From positions 1-64,000 of the forward strand of contig NZ_AKJD01000042.1 in assembly GCF_000282515.1 (NCBI RefSeq): 64,000 nucleotides of DNA, given 5' to 3'. The notes under the pieces were generated by a model that saw only the letters and a list, made by a program, of their open reading frames with translations, ran no database searches and was not told where the DNA came from. A program made the translations under genes and the position numbers. Shown piece by piece: positions 51,792 through 61,299 of the stretch (position 1 is the stretch's first letter; each line of letters starts with the position of its first letter). Origin of the DNA: Pseudomonas sp. GM80 (GTDB lineage Bacteria > Pseudomonadota > Gammaproteobacteria > Pseudomonadales > Pseudomonadaceae).

Positions 51792-54700
51792 CAGAGCTGC
51801 ACCGGCATACGGAAGGTGCGCAGCACGCCCATGTCGAACGGGTTCGGCGTGCGCTGGCTGGTCAGCAGGTAGTTGGCGCGCAGGCCGCCTACGTCAGCTT
51901 TCAGCACCAGCACGTCGCGACCAGTCAGGTACTCGGTCTGCATCAGGTCGAACAGACGGAACAGCGACCATGGGCCGGAGTTCTTCTCGATGCCGATCGG
52001 GCGGCCGGCCATTTTGTCCATGACCAGGCTGGTGCGACCGTCTTCAGCCTCGGTCGGCCACTTGAACGACATTGGCAGGATCGGGCCGTGACGGTATTCC
52101 ATGGTCTTGTCGCCGAACTTGAACTCGGAACGGCTGACGGCCGGGTCGAGGGTGTACGGCTCCAGTTTGAACTGCACGGTCGGTTCGGCCGGGTTGATCG
52201 AGAAGAAGCTCTGACGAATCGTCAGCGCCGCCGCCATCTGATCAAGGTAGACCTTGGACACCGGCAGGCTGTGACCGTCAATGCTGCGCATGCGGTAGTT
52301 GCCCGGATCGCCGCTGACGAACGGACGCATGTAGCTGTCGAAGAAGCGGTCAACGGTGCCTTGCGCCTTGAAGAACTCGCGGAAGTCGCTGATCGCCACG
52401 TCGCTGGTGCTGCTGGCGCTGAACGGATAACGCTTGCTGATGGTCTTGCCATACACGCTGTACAGTTCGTTCTGATAACGACCGTTGAGGTATTGGTAAG
52501 CATCGTTGAGCACCAGACGCCAGGAGTCTTCGGCCAGCACGTTGAACCACACGCTCAGTGGACGCGGCAGGCGACCGGAAGCGGTGCGCAGGTTGGTCAG
52601 CGCATCACGCTGGCCGCTCATGCGGGTTTTCGCCAGTTCGAACGCGGCTTGTTCCGGCGTGCTGGAACGGGCCAGACCGGACAGTTGCAGTTGCAGGTCG
52701 TTGAGCGCGTTGAAGGCTGGCGTCAGGTCGGCGCCCGGACCGTTGTTGTCATCGAGCAAACGATGCAGCGGTTCGAAGCGACGTTGCAGCGACTTCTTCG
52801 CTGTGTCCGGCAGGCTCTTGGCAACGTTCAGGGCCGAAGCCTTGTCCGCCACGGCAGACGCCAGTTTGCCGACTTTACCCAGTTTGCCCTTCTGCCCCGC
52901 CAGTGCATCGGCGGCATCACCGGCTTCATCGACCGGATCGGCAGCGGCCGGGAAGCGGGTGTTTTCACGCACTTCGGTGAGCAATGCGAGCACCGGCGAG
53001 TTGGCCGAAGTCAGGCCCGCCAGTTGCTCGGCGCCTTCACCGGCGTCGCTGATCGGCGGCAACGCCACCTGGCCAACGGCTTCGCTCCAGTAGTTGGCGT
53101 AGTCGCGGAAATACAGCTGCTCCAGTTCGACCATCAGGCGACGCAGGTCCATGTCGCTGATGCCCGCACCTTCGCCCAGCACCCAGTTGTCACGCAGGAT
53201 GTCGGTGACCAGCGCCGAACCCTGCACCGAGAAGTACTGTTGATAACCGGTCTGCGTGTAGAAGCCCGGGATCACGTATTCAGTGCCGATAAACAGCGAG
53301 CCTTGTGGGCCGAGGTGTTGGCTGAAACGGTATTCCGGCAAGTTGCGCGCCTGCTCGCGGAGCATGCGATAAACCACGGTGGCCAGCGATTCGCTGCGCA
53401 ATACCTGACGCGCCTGCGTGACCAACTGGTCGTTGAGCGGGTAGATGAAAGGCAGCTTCAGCAGGCGTTCGAGGTGAGTGTTCAGACCGTTCTGCACCGC
53501 GGTGTTGCCGGTGTAGCGCGTCGACCAGTCAGTGGCGACCCAGTCCTTCAGCCAAGCGGCGTCGCGACGGTCTTTCATGTTCAGCATCAGGTACGCGCGC
53601 AGGCTGTTGAGCAGCTTTTCGCGGTCCTTCATGTTGGCGCGGATCTGCCCTTCAAGCATCGTCGCAACGCGTGGCAGCAGTTGCTTCTCAAGCTCGCGCT
53701 CGTAAGCTTCTTTGACCACCGGATTAACCGTTTCACCCTGATACAGACCGCCACGCTCAAGGTAGGAGACATCACCTTTTTTCGGGAAGGCCTGGGTCGC
53801 GGCATAGCTGGTGTCGAGGGTTTTCAGCGCGCCCATCGCATCATCGCGCGGCGACAAGGCCGAGCGCTGCTGCGTCCAGTTCTGCGCGAGGTTGCGCAGG
53901 TTTTCCAGACGCTCGTAGTTGGCCGAGAAACCACCGGCCCAGAGCATGCCGAACAACGCCAGTGCCGCCAGTGCGCCGACGTACAACGCACGTTGCCCCC
54001 AATGGATGCGGCTGCGCTCGCGCTTGTCGAGACCGGCCAGATCGGCTTCAGGGAAAATCACCCGGCTGAGCAGGTGATGAATGAACCGCGAACGGCCGCT
54101 GCGCAGGGTCGGCAACACGCCGGCACTGATGCCGAGGTTGGCGCCGATGCCGGCGGTGCTCGCATCCATTTCCTGGGTCAGGTGCGGTGCACTGGTCAGG
54201 TAGAAACCGCGCAGTTGCGTAGCACGCTGATAACGGTTGCCGGTGAACGCCATGTCGACGAACAGACACATGCGCTCGCCGATCTGCCCCAGCTGGTGCG
54301 GGAAGTCGAGGATGCGGCCACGGCGCTGCGTGTCACGCTCGGAGTGCATGCGCATGATCACTTGGCTGTTGAGGCGACGCAGCAGTTCTTCGAACTCGTT
54401 GCGCAGCACGGCCACGTCGGTGCCGACCTGATCCTTGCGGAAACTGGTACCGAGCACCTGATCGCTTTCTTCGCGGGTCAGTTGATCGAAGAACTCGTCG
54501 AAGCCCAGCAGCTTGTCAGCCTTGCTCAGCACCAGATACACCGGCACGTCGACGTGCAGTTTCTGATGCACGTCTTGCAGACGGGCACGCACCTGGCGCG
54601 CCAGGGTGTCGATGTCTTGTTCGCTGCCGCCGAGCAGGGTTTCCACCGGAATGGTCACCAGCACGCCGTTCAACGGACGGCCACGACGACGCTTGCGCAA

Positions 54701-55330
54701 CAGTTCCAGCAAGGTGGTCCAGGCGCTGCCGTCGACTTCGGCGTCCGGCTGCGTCAGGTAACGGCCGGCGGTGTCGATCAGCACACCGTGATCGGCGAAG
54801 TACCAGTCGCAATGACGGGTGCCGAGGGTGTCGCGGGTCAGCTTGCGGTCGATCTTGTTGATCGGGAATTCCAGACCGGAAAAGTCCAGCAGGCTGGTCT
54901 TGCCCGAGGCCTGTGGGCCGATCAACAGGTACCACGGCAAGTCGCTGCGCCAGCGTTCGCTGCGGCCGCGATACAGGCTCGAAGTCTTCAGGGTTTTCAG
55001 CGCGTCTTTGAAGCGCGCCTTCAACTCTTTCTGTTCTTCGTCGATCTGCTCTTCGCGGCGGATGCGATCCTGACCGTCTTCGGATTCTTCATCGGCTTTC
55101 TTGCGGATGCCCGCGCGCCAGCTGACGAAGACCATGGTCAGGCCCCAGATCAGGAACAGCACGCTGATGGTCAACAGACGGGAGGTCGAACCTTCCCAGA
55201 ACTTGTAGTCATCAACCGCCAACAACGGGCCGACGAACCACACCAGCAGCGCCACGAACAGCACCAGCAGCAGGGTCCAGACCCAGGTCTGGCGCAGGAA
55301 GGCGCCGACTTTCTTGAAAAACTTTTTCAT
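51791..55330 (-). CDS. tssM: T6SS inner-membrane protein TssM (IcmF)
   Basis: 1179 residues: two N-terminal membrane helices (about 16-38 and 51-72), cytoplasmic GTPase-like domain with Walker A GPQASGKTS (138-146), a third helix (about 430-450: ALYVGALAALALFGMLWAGG) and a large periplasmic part with the IcmF-C region near 950-1150. It spans the envelope and contacts TssJ. The ATG at 55330 (MKKFFKKVG) is chosen over a 17-codon extension. Confidence 0.96.
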   Translation of the reverse strand: MKKFFKKVGAFLRQTWVWTLLLVLFVALLVWFVGPLLAVDDYKFWEGSTSRLLTISVLFLIWGLTMVFVSWRAGIRKKADEESEDGQDRIRREEQIDEEQKELKARFKDALKTLKTSSLYRGRSERWRSDLPWYLLIGPQASGKTSLLDFSGLEFPINKIDRKLTRDTLGTRHCDWYFADHGVLIDTAGRYLTQPDAEVDGSAWTTLLELLRKRRRGRPLNGVLVTIPVETLLGGSEQDIDTLARQVRARLQDVHQKLHVDVPVYLVLSKADKLLGFDEFFDQLTREESDQVLGTSFRKDQVGTDVAVLRNEFEELLRRLNSQVIMRMHSERDTQRRGRILDFPHQLGQIGERMCLFVDMAFTGNRYQRATQLRGFYLTSAPHLTQEMDASTAGIGANLGISAGVLPTLRSGRSRFIHHLLSRVIFPEADLAGLDKRERSRIHWGQRALYVGALAALALFGMLWAGGFSANYERLENLRNLAQNWTQQRSALSPRDDAMGALKTLDTSYAATQAFPKKGDVSYLERGGLYQGETVNPVVKEAYERELEKQLLPRVATMLEGQIRANMKDREKLLNSLRAYLMLNMKDRRDAAWLKDWVATDWSTRYTGNTAVQNGLNTHLERLLKLPFIYPLNDQLVTQARQVLRSESLATVVYRMLREQARNLPEYRFSQHLGPQGSLFIGTEYVIPGFYTQTGYQQYFSVQGSALVTDILRDNWVLGEGAGISDMDLRRLMVELEQLYFRDYANYWSEAVGQVALPPISDAGEGAEQLAGLTSANSPVLALLTEVRENTRFPAAADPVDEAGDAADALAGQKGKLGKVGKLASAVADKASALNVAKSLPDTAKKSLQRRFEPLHRLLDDNNGPGADLTPAFNALNDLQLQLSGLARSSTPEQAAFELAKTRMSGQRDALTNLRTASGRLPRPLSVWFNVLAEDSWRLVLNDAYQYLNGRYQNELYSVYGKTISKRYPFSASSTSDVAISDFREFFKAQGTVDRFFDSYMRPFVSGDPGNYRMRSIDGHSLPVSKVYLDQMAAALTIRQSFFSINPAEPTVQFKLEPYTLDPAVSRSEFKFGDKTMEYRHGPILPMSFKWPTEAEDGRTSLVMDKMAGRPIGIEKNSGPWSLFRLFDLMQTEYLTGRDVLVLKADVGGLRANYLLTSQRTPNPFDMGVLRTFRMPVQL

Positions 55331-55343
55331 CACACGTCCCTGT

Positions 55344-56219
55344 TTACGGCTGCGACTGCGGCTGAACCGCGGCCGGATCAAGCGGCTGATATGGTTGCAG
55401 AACGGTGTCGCGCTGCTCGCCCAAGACCCAGGCGAAGCCCGAATACATCACCACCAGGCAGACGAAGGTGAACAACACCACCATCCACGCCGGCACGATG
55501 CGCACCAGGTTGCGGCGCTGATCGTTCAAGCCTTCCCAATGCGGCGACAACTCGCGCGGCACGTCGCCACGCAACTGACGGATCTGCCGGTACAAGGCGT
55601 CGCGGATGCCTTCGAGTTCGAGCATGCCGCGTGCCTGCACGCGGTACTTGCCCTCGAAGCCGAGGGACAGGCACAGGTACATCAGCTCGAGCATCGGCAG
55701 GTGCTTGACCGGGTTCTTCGACAGCCGATCGAGCAACTGGAAGAACTTCTCGCCACCGAAGGTTTCATTGTGGAAGCTGCTCAAAAGGCTCATCTGCGAC
55801 CATTCACTTTCGTTGCCCCACGGCGTGGTCACGACGGCTTCGTCGACCACGGTGCAGAGCACGTAACGCGCGGCCATCACCTGGCTGCTTTCGGCGCCGT
55901 TGTGCAGGGCGCGCACTTCAAACAGCTTGAGCCCGGCGGTCAGGCGCTCGTTGAGCGCGTACAAATCTTCGCGGGTTTCGCTGTGCTTGAGGCGCACCAC
56001 TTCCGAGAGCAGTTCGGAGGACGCCGCCACCAGCGAATTGAGGCTGATGTTGAACGCTTCGGCCGGGCGCAGGCGCGCGGCGTAGATCATCCGTTCTTCC
56101 AGTTGCTCGAAACGCGGCGGCGCGGCGAAATCGGTCAGCGGACTCGACGCCGGGCCGTGGCCCTGACGGTCGAGCAGGACGGTTTTGTCGTCCTGGTTGT
56201 GTTCCATGTCCTTGATCAT
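55344..56219 (-). CDS. tssL: T6SS inner-membrane protein TssL (DotU)
   Basis: 291 residues: cytoplasmic DotU domain (ARYVLCTVVDEAVVTTPWG, SLLSSFHNETFGGEKFF, LELMYLCLSLGFEGKYR) and one C-terminal membrane helix (about 243-268). There is no peptidoglycan-binding OmpA extension, the usual short form. Lies between tssK and tssM. Confidence 0.96.
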   Translation of the reverse strand: MIKDMEHNQDDKTVLLDRQGHGPASSPLTDFAAPPRFEQLEERMIYAARLRPAEAFNISLNSLVAASSELLSEVVRLKHSETREDLYALNERLTAGLKLFEVRALHNGAESSQVMAARYVLCTVVDEAVVTTPWGNESEWSQMSLLSSFHNETFGGEKFFQLLDRLSKNPVKHLPMLELMYLCLSLGFEGKYRVQARGMLELEGIRDALYRQIRQLRGDVPRELSPHWEGLNDQRRNLVRIVPAWMVVLFTFVCLVVMYSGFAWVLGEQRDTVLQPYQPLDPAAVQPQSQP

Positions 56220-56224
56220 GTCGG

Positions 56225-57556
56225 TCAGTTCCTGATGGCCCAGAATTTCAGTTCAAGCTCGGCGAATTCGCCGGACACGTGGAACGCGAAGCCGCCGGAG
56301 CGCTCGAGTTGCGCCAGGTCTTCGGAACTGAGTTCGAGGATGAAATAGGTTTTGTTCGAGTGGAACGCGATCTGCCGTGGGGCCACGGGCAACGGTTTGA
56401 CCTTGATCCCCGGCAGGTGCAGGTTGACCAGTTGGCGGATACGCTCCACCGGGCCGACCTTGAGGTGCGCCGGCAAGCGGTGGCGCAGTTCTTCGGAGTC
56501 GCAGTTGGCACTGGCCGCCAGCACGAACGAGGCCGAGCCGAGCAGTTTGTGGTCGTGCAACGGCGACACGATGATGCCGTACTGACGCGCTTGCAGGATC
56601 AGCTCGATGGCGTGTTGTTCCAGCACCATCGACAGCACCTGACGAATCGCGTCCATCAGTTTGCGGAAGCTCGCGCCCTGGTCGGCGTGCGAGTAGCGGC
56701 TGTCCAGACGCGGACGTTTGCTGTCGCCGGAGAAGGTCGCCAGGTCGCCGAGCATGGTCAGCAGCGTGCGGTACAACTCTTCCGGGTGAACCTGCTCCAG
56801 CCCCAGATAGTGGCGCAGCAGCAACTCGGTACGGTTGATCAGTTGCAGCATCATGAAGTCGCCGACTTCGGCACCGCCGACCTTGCCGTTGGAACGAATC
56901 CGCTCGGCAATCGTGTCACCACGGTGGTTGAGCATGCTGATGACTTCTTTCAGGCACGACAGCAGGTAGCTGGAGGCGTGGGCCTGAATGTAGGTCGGGA
57001 CGAAATCCGGATCGAGGCTGATCACGCCGTCGGGCGTGGTGTCGAGCACGTCGCAGATCTTCAGTTTCACGTAGGCCTGATCGCTCTGCTGCTCGCCGAG
57101 CAACAGTTTGAAGTCCGGGCGACCACAGCTGACCTGGCTGGCGGAATCGTCGCCGGCGTTGGAGTCGGCCACTTCGGCGTCGTACGCGGTGTAGCGCGCG
57201 AGCACGTCGGACTGCTCCGGACGGCGCGACTCGATGTGGTTACCGGTGACCAGCGGCAGCGCCAGGTAGATCGGCGTGTTGCCGGTGTTCGGCGGCACGT
57301 CCAGCGCCAGCGGTTCGGTGTTGCCACCGAGTTCGAACAGGCTGCCGTCCGGCAGAATCCCCGAGGCGGCACTGATCACCAGTTTGCCCATGTTGAGGAA
57401 CTGCAGGTCGATCTCCAGATTGAGGAAACCCCAGGTGTAACCGCCCAACAACTGAGTGCGGGTTTTCATCTGGTGATCGTAATAGCGATCGTTGTGCTGG
57501 AAGTGCTGCGGACGCAGCAGCATGCCTTCCTGCCAAATGACTTTATGGGTATTCAT
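56225..57556 (-). CDS. tssK: T6SS baseplate connector TssK
   Basis: 443 residues, starting KVIWQEGMLLRPQHFQHNDRY, a classic TssK opening, followed by GFLNLEIDLQFLNMGKL and a C-terminal domain (PRQIAFHSNKTYFILEL). It connects the baseplate to the TssL/M/J membrane complex. Two bases after it comes tssJ on the 5' side, five before tssL. Confidence 0.96.
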   Translation of the reverse strand: MNTHKVIWQEGMLLRPQHFQHNDRYYDHQMKTRTQLLGGYTWGFLNLEIDLQFLNMGKLVISAASGILPDGSLFELGGNTEPLALDVPPNTGNTPIYLALPLVTGNHIESRRPEQSDVLARYTAYDAEVADSNAGDDSASQVSCGRPDFKLLLGEQQSDQAYVKLKICDVLDTTPDGVISLDPDFVPTYIQAHASSYLLSCLKEVISMLNHRGDTIAERIRSNGKVGGAEVGDFMMLQLINRTELLLRHYLGLEQVHPEELYRTLLTMLGDLATFSGDSKRPRLDSRYSHADQGASFRKLMDAIRQVLSMVLEQHAIELILQARQYGIIVSPLHDHKLLGSASFVLAASANCDSEELRHRLPAHLKVGPVERIRQLVNLHLPGIKVKPLPVAPRQIAFHSNKTYFILELSSEDLAQLERSGGFAFHVSGEFAELELKFWAIRN

Positions 57557-57558
57557 GG

Positions 57559-58068
57559 TCAGTCATCCGCCTTGGCGAGCACTTGATTAGTGTTACGGAT
57601 GCCGGTCTGGTCCAGGGTCAGATCGACTTCGGTGACTTCCAGTGGCGTGATCTGCACCGTGTGGCGCCATTGGGTTTCCGGCAAATCGCGGTAAGCGGCG
57701 AGAACGCCGACATAACTGCTGCCCTCTTCCACCTTGAGTTTCAGTTCCACGGTTTCGCCCGGGCGCAGTTCGAGTTCTTCGCTGGCCACCAGATCCGGGT
57801 TGAGGGATTCCTTGGCGCGCTCGTAGAGGCTGAAGAAGTCAGCATTCTCGAAGGTCACCGGGTGCTTGAGTTCGAACAGGCGCACGACGATCGGCGACGG
57901 CCGCCCGTTGAGGTCCGGGTTCAACTGATCGCTGCCGGTCAGTTTCAGGTTGATCTTGGTCACTTTCGAGTACGGCGACAGCGACGAGCAACCGGCGAGC
58001 AACACCAGCACGGTGAGCGCAGTCAGCGTCTTGAAAAAAGCGGTCGAGCGGCGAGACATGCGCATCAT
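57559..58068 (-). CDS. tssJ: T6SS outer-membrane lipoprotein TssJ
   Basis: 169 residues with lipobox LAGC (Cys27) followed by Ser-Ser, an outer-membrane sorting signal. The mature part is a transthyretin-like beta-sandwich (INLKLTGSDQLNPDLNG, PSPIVVRLFELKHP, YVGVLAAYRD). It anchors TssM to the outer membrane. The start overlaps the tagH stop by ATGA. Confidence 0.95.
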   Translation of the reverse strand: MMRMSRRSTAFFKTLTALTVLVLLAGCSSLSPYSKVTKINLKLTGSDQLNPDLNGRPSPIVVRLFELKHPVTFENADFFSLYERAKESLNPDLVASEELELRPGETVELKLKVEEGSSYVGVLAAYRDLPETQWRHTVQITPLEVTEVDLTLDQTGIRNTNQVLAKADD

Positions 58069-59261
58069 CCTTGGTGGTCGGTGTGGAGGGTGGAGATCAG
58101 GCGGATCTGTTCTTCGTAGGCCTGGGCGAAGTCGCGGGCCAACAGGCGTTCGCTCCAGTCATCGTCCTGGCGCAGCGCCTGGTGGTAACGGCCGAACGCT
58201 CTCCAGCGCCCGCCCGACGTGGCAATCAACGGCTTGTTGTCGCGCTCGAAACGCAGGGTCAACTGCTCCGGCGAGAAGTGCTCAAGCGTGCCGCGCACGG
58301 CGGCGCGGCTGGCGGTCAGCAAGGCCACCTGGTGCGCCTGCAAATCGCGGAACGCGCGGGAGATGGCTTGCTCGGCCGGCAGATGGCCAGGCTTGCTTGG
58401 CTGCAACAGAATCTGCAGGGCTTCGCTCGGATCAACGGCGAATTTCAGCGGATTCTTGTTGGTGCCTTGCACGGTGGTCTGGGCCAGACGCAGTTCGTTT
58501 TTAAGCTCCGAACGGGTGCGCAGACTCTGCTGCAAACCGCCGACGCTCTGACGCAACAAGCGCGCAGCGTTCAGCGCCAGGGCTTCGCGCTCGTCGTGGC
58601 TGAGGCCTTTGACGTCGACCCCCAGTGCGGCACCGAAGTGCTCCCAGAAACCTTCGCTCTGGCGCTCAACGGCTTTCGGCGCGGGCGCAGGCTCAGGCTC
58701 GACGGGGGCGCTGATCAGCTCCGGCACCATCAGGCTTTCCATGTCGATGCGCGCATAGTCGGCGCGCTGACGGCTGTCCTCGGGCGCGGTGTTCGGCGCC
58801 AGCAATTCGTCGATTTCCGAGTAGACGCGTTCTTGCTGTTCGAGCGCATTGAGCGGGTCGAGGTCGAGGAAGGCGTCATCCGGGATGATGCTGCCGGCTG
58901 CGCGCGGACGCCCGGCTTCACCGTCGAACGCCGCCGGGTCACGCACCAGCCGTGCACGGATCTCGAAGTCGCCCAGCACGTAGGTGCTGCCGTGTTCGAT
59001 GCGCACTGGCTCGCCCTTGCTCAGACGTGCGCCGCTCTCACCGTCCTGAACACCGTTGCTGCTGGTGTCCGTGAGGAAAAACACGCCTTCGCGAAAGCTG
59101 ACAATCGCGTGGTGGTTGGACAGGTGACGCTTGCGGTCAGGAATGATCCAGTCGCAGTCCTCGCCCCGCCCGATCACGCCACCGGCCTGTTTGAAGGTCC
59201 GCTGGCACAGCTCGGTGGGCACGAACTGCTTGGTATTCAGCATTTCGAAAACCAATTCCAT
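58065..59261 (-). CDS. tagH: T6SS forkhead-associated protein (Fha/TagH)
   Basis: 398 residues: N-terminal FHA domain (about 25-95: GRGEDCDWIIPD, LSNHHAIVSF, TSSNGVQDG) for phosphothreonine binding, an acidic linker, and a C-terminal TagH domain (SEGFWEHFGAALGV, about 205-395). In P. aeruginosa HSI-II it corresponds to Fha2 and is the likely partner or substrate of Stk1/Stp1. Confidence 0.94.
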   Translation of the reverse strand: MELVFEMLNTKQFVPTELCQRTFKQAGGVIGRGEDCDWIIPDRKRHLSNHHAIVSFREGVFFLTDTSSNGVQDGESGARLSKGEPVRIEHGSTYVLGDFEIRARLVRDPAAFDGEAGRPRAAGSIIPDDAFLDLDPLNALEQQERVYSEIDELLAPNTAPEDSRQRADYARIDMESLMVPELISAPVEPEPAPAPKAVERQSEGFWEHFGAALGVDVKGLSHDEREALALNAARLLRQSVGGLQQSLRTRSELKNELRLAQTTVQGTNKNPLKFAVDPSEALQILLQPSKPGHLPAEQAISRAFRDLQAHQVALLTASRAAVRGTLEHFSPEQLTLRFERDNKPLIATSGGRWRAFGRYHQALRQDDDWSERLLARDFAQAYEEQIRLISTLHTDHQG

Positions 59262-59279
59262 GTTTGATGCTCCTTGCGG

Positions 59280-59420
59280 TCACTTGCCGCGATTGACCGC
59301 TTGCGGATCACCCAACGGGCGATAGTCGGTGTCGTTGAATTTGTAATTGCCGCTACAGCCTGCAAGGCCGCATAGAACGACAAGGGTCAGCAGGACAGCG
59401 TGCCAGTGACGAACAGACAT
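59280..59420 (-). CDS. Small T6SS-cluster lipoprotein (46 aa)
   Basis: 46 residues encoded 18 bp before tagH: basic start (MSVRHWH), hydrophobic core (AVLLTLVVLCGLAG) with lipobox LAGC (Cys22), and a short mature tail (SGNYKFNDTDYRPLGDPQ). GGAG lies eight bases before the ATG. Its position matches the small orfX gene between sfa2 and fha2 in P. aeruginosa HSI-II. The function is unknown; it is probably the first gene of the tagH-tssJKLM-stp-stk operon. Confidence 0.75.
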   Translation of the reverse strand: MSVRHWHAVLLTLVVLCGLAGCSGNYKFNDTDYRPLGDPQAVNRGK

Positions 59421-59550
59421 CAGAGGGTCTCCAGGGGTAGACAAAGCACAAAGCGCCGACCCTTGCGGGCGGCGCCGTTATTAGCGAATTTGTTGGTTTG
59501 GGAGGCTCTAAACCGAAGCTCAGAGCCAATCCAAGGAGGTGCCACGATCT

Positions 59551-59704
59551 CCTGTGGCGAGGGGACTTGGCGAAACGTCGCACCGCCCCGCTGGGGTGCG
59601 CAGCGCCCCCAAAACCTGTGACCCGGTTTCTGCAGGGAAACCGCGTTTGCCGGACTGCGACTGCTGCGCAGCCGATCGGGGATAAATCCCCTCGCCACAG
59701 GGGG
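59551..59704. repeat. Intergenic inverted repeat (copy of the 10589 type)
   Basis: CTGTGGCGAGGGGACTTGGC at the left and GGGGATAAATCCCCTCGCCACAG at the right form the arms, with a GC-rich middle holding GCGGTTTCCCTG. It fills most of the 348-bp gap 59421-59768 between the sigma-54 activator and the small lipoprotein gene. The flanks show no clear promoter. Confidence 0.8.
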
Positions 59705-59768
59705 TTCACTGATCACAGGGGTTTCACTGCCCACAGGGATATTGTTGGATGCAGCGATCACTTTCTGC

Positions 59769-61289
59769 TCAACCATCAAAGTCACCCAAATTGATATTCA
59801 GGCGACCGAGGCGATACAGCAGCGTGCGGCGTGGCAGGCCCAGTTCGCGGGCGGCGAGGGTCTGGTTGCCGTCGTTCTTGCGCAGGCAATCGAGCAGCAG
59901 GCTGCGTTCGACTTTCTCCAGGCGTTCACGCAGGTTCAGGCCACTGTTGTCGTCGGCCATCGCCTCCATGCGCAGGGAAAAATGCTCGTCCAGCAACTCG
60001 CCGCCCTCGCACAACAACACCGCGCGTTCGACCAGGCCTTTGAGTTCGCGGACGTTGCCGGGGAAGTTGTAGCCAGACAGATGCTCCAGCGCCGCATCCG
60101 ACCAGCGCACCGGGTCGCGCTGCAAAAACGAACAGGCCTTTTCGGCGAAATGCCGCGCCAGTTCGAGAATGTCGCTTTCACGGTGACGCAGCGCCGGCAA
60201 CTCGATCGGGAATTGCGCGAGGCGGTAGTACAAGTCCTCGCGGAATTTGCCCTCGCTGACCAGCACCGACAAATCACGGTGCGTGGCGGCGATGATGCGT
60301 ACATCGATCTTGTGGGTGTCGTTGGAACCCAGCGGACGAATCTCGCCTTCTTGCAATACGCGCAGCAATTTCGCCTGCAACGACAACGGCATGTCGCCGA
60401 TCTCATCGAGCAACAACGTGCCGCCATTGGCCGCGTCGAACAGCCCGGCACGGTCGCGATCGGCGCCGGTGAAGGCGCCTTTGCGGTAGCCGAACAGTTC
60501 GCTTTCCAGCAGGTTTTCCGGGAACGCCGCGCAGTTCTGCACGATGAACGCCTGGGATCGACGCGGGCCGCAATCGTGAATCGCCCGCGCCACAACTTCC
60601 TTGCCGGTGCCGGTTTCACCGCGCAGCAGCACGGTATACGGGCTGTGCAAGACCTTGCTGATCAGCGAGTAGGTCTGACGCATCGCCGCACTTTTACCGA
60701 TCAGGCCATAACCGCTGACATTGGCCACACTGCGCGACGTCGGCGCGACCACATCCATTGGCTGACGCAGGCGTTGCAGCAAGTGCAACTGCCCCAGCAC
60801 GAACGAGCCAAGTTGCCCGAGCGAATCGGCGAAACCCTGCAAATCGACGCGGCGATGGCTGGCGCATAGCAGCAGACCTTCGACAGCCTTGTGCTGATTG
60901 ACCAGCGGCACGCACAGTAACGATTGCCAGGCGCGCGTGGCGGCCGGCAGGAAACTGGTTTCGTGCAGGCTGCCGCCGAGGTCGTCGAGGCACACCACGC
61001 GGTTCTGGCACAGGGCGAATTGCAGCAATTGCTCACCGTTGTAATCGGCAGGCAGGCTCGCCGCTTCGCGCGGTTGCAGGGCGCCATCGAGGTACTCGGC
61101 GTTCATCCCCAGGCAGGTGTGGGTAGCGTCGAGAAGATACAGCTGCGTCAATTCGCAGCCGCTCAACTCGGCCAGCCCACGCACGAAGTCACCCAAGAGC
61201 GCAGCGCCGTCTGCCGCACGCGACAGACTGGCGAACTGCGCCAGCAACGCTTCGGCATAGACCAGCGGCTGCGGCACTTGAGTGAACAT
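59769..61289 (-). CDS. sfa2: Sigma-54-dependent T6SS activator (Sfa2 type)
   Basis: 506 residues: N-terminal GAF-like domain (about 15-170), AAA+ domain with Walker A GETGTGKE (224-231), the sigma-54 contact GAFTGA (271-276), and a Fis-type helix-turn-helix at the C-terminus (DGNQTLAARELGLPRRTLLYRLG). It should activate RpoN-dependent promoters of this or linked vgrG/hcp genes. The ATG at 61289 has GAGG upstream; a GTG at 61298 is the alternative. Follows clpV by 10 bp. Confidence 0.93.
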   Translation of the reverse strand: MFTQVPQPLVYAEALLAQFASLSRAADGAALLGDFVRGLAELSGCELTQLYLLDATHTCLGMNAEYLDGALQPREAASLPADYNGEQLLQFALCQNRVVCLDDLGGSLHETSFLPAATRAWQSLLCVPLVNQHKAVEGLLLCASHRRVDLQGFADSLGQLGSFVLGQLHLLQRLRQPMDVVAPTSRSVANVSGYGLIGKSAAMRQTYSLISKVLHSPYTVLLRGETGTGKEVVARAIHDCGPRRSQAFIVQNCAAFPENLLESELFGYRKGAFTGADRDRAGLFDAANGGTLLLDEIGDMPLSLQAKLLRVLQEGEIRPLGSNDTHKIDVRIIAATHRDLSVLVSEGKFREDLYYRLAQFPIELPALRHRESDILELARHFAEKACSFLQRDPVRWSDAALEHLSGYNFPGNVRELKGLVERAVLLCEGGELLDEHFSLRMEAMADDNSGLNLRERLEKVERSLLLDCLRKNDGNQTLAARELGLPRRTLLYRLGRLNINLGDFDG

Positions 61290-61299
61290 CACACCCACC

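Noticed and set aside
51602-55471. 1289-codon open frame on the plus strand opposite tssM
   Set aside because: Low-complexity Gln/Arg/His/Val-rich translation typical of antisense shadows of GC-rich genes; tssM on the other strand has clear domains.
59525-59545. Possible sigma-54 promoter (TGGCACCTCCTTGGAT on the minus strand) upstream of the small lipoprotein gene
   Set aside because: TGGCAC is present but the -12 element is TTGGA with four-base spacing instead of TTGCA at five; not convincing.
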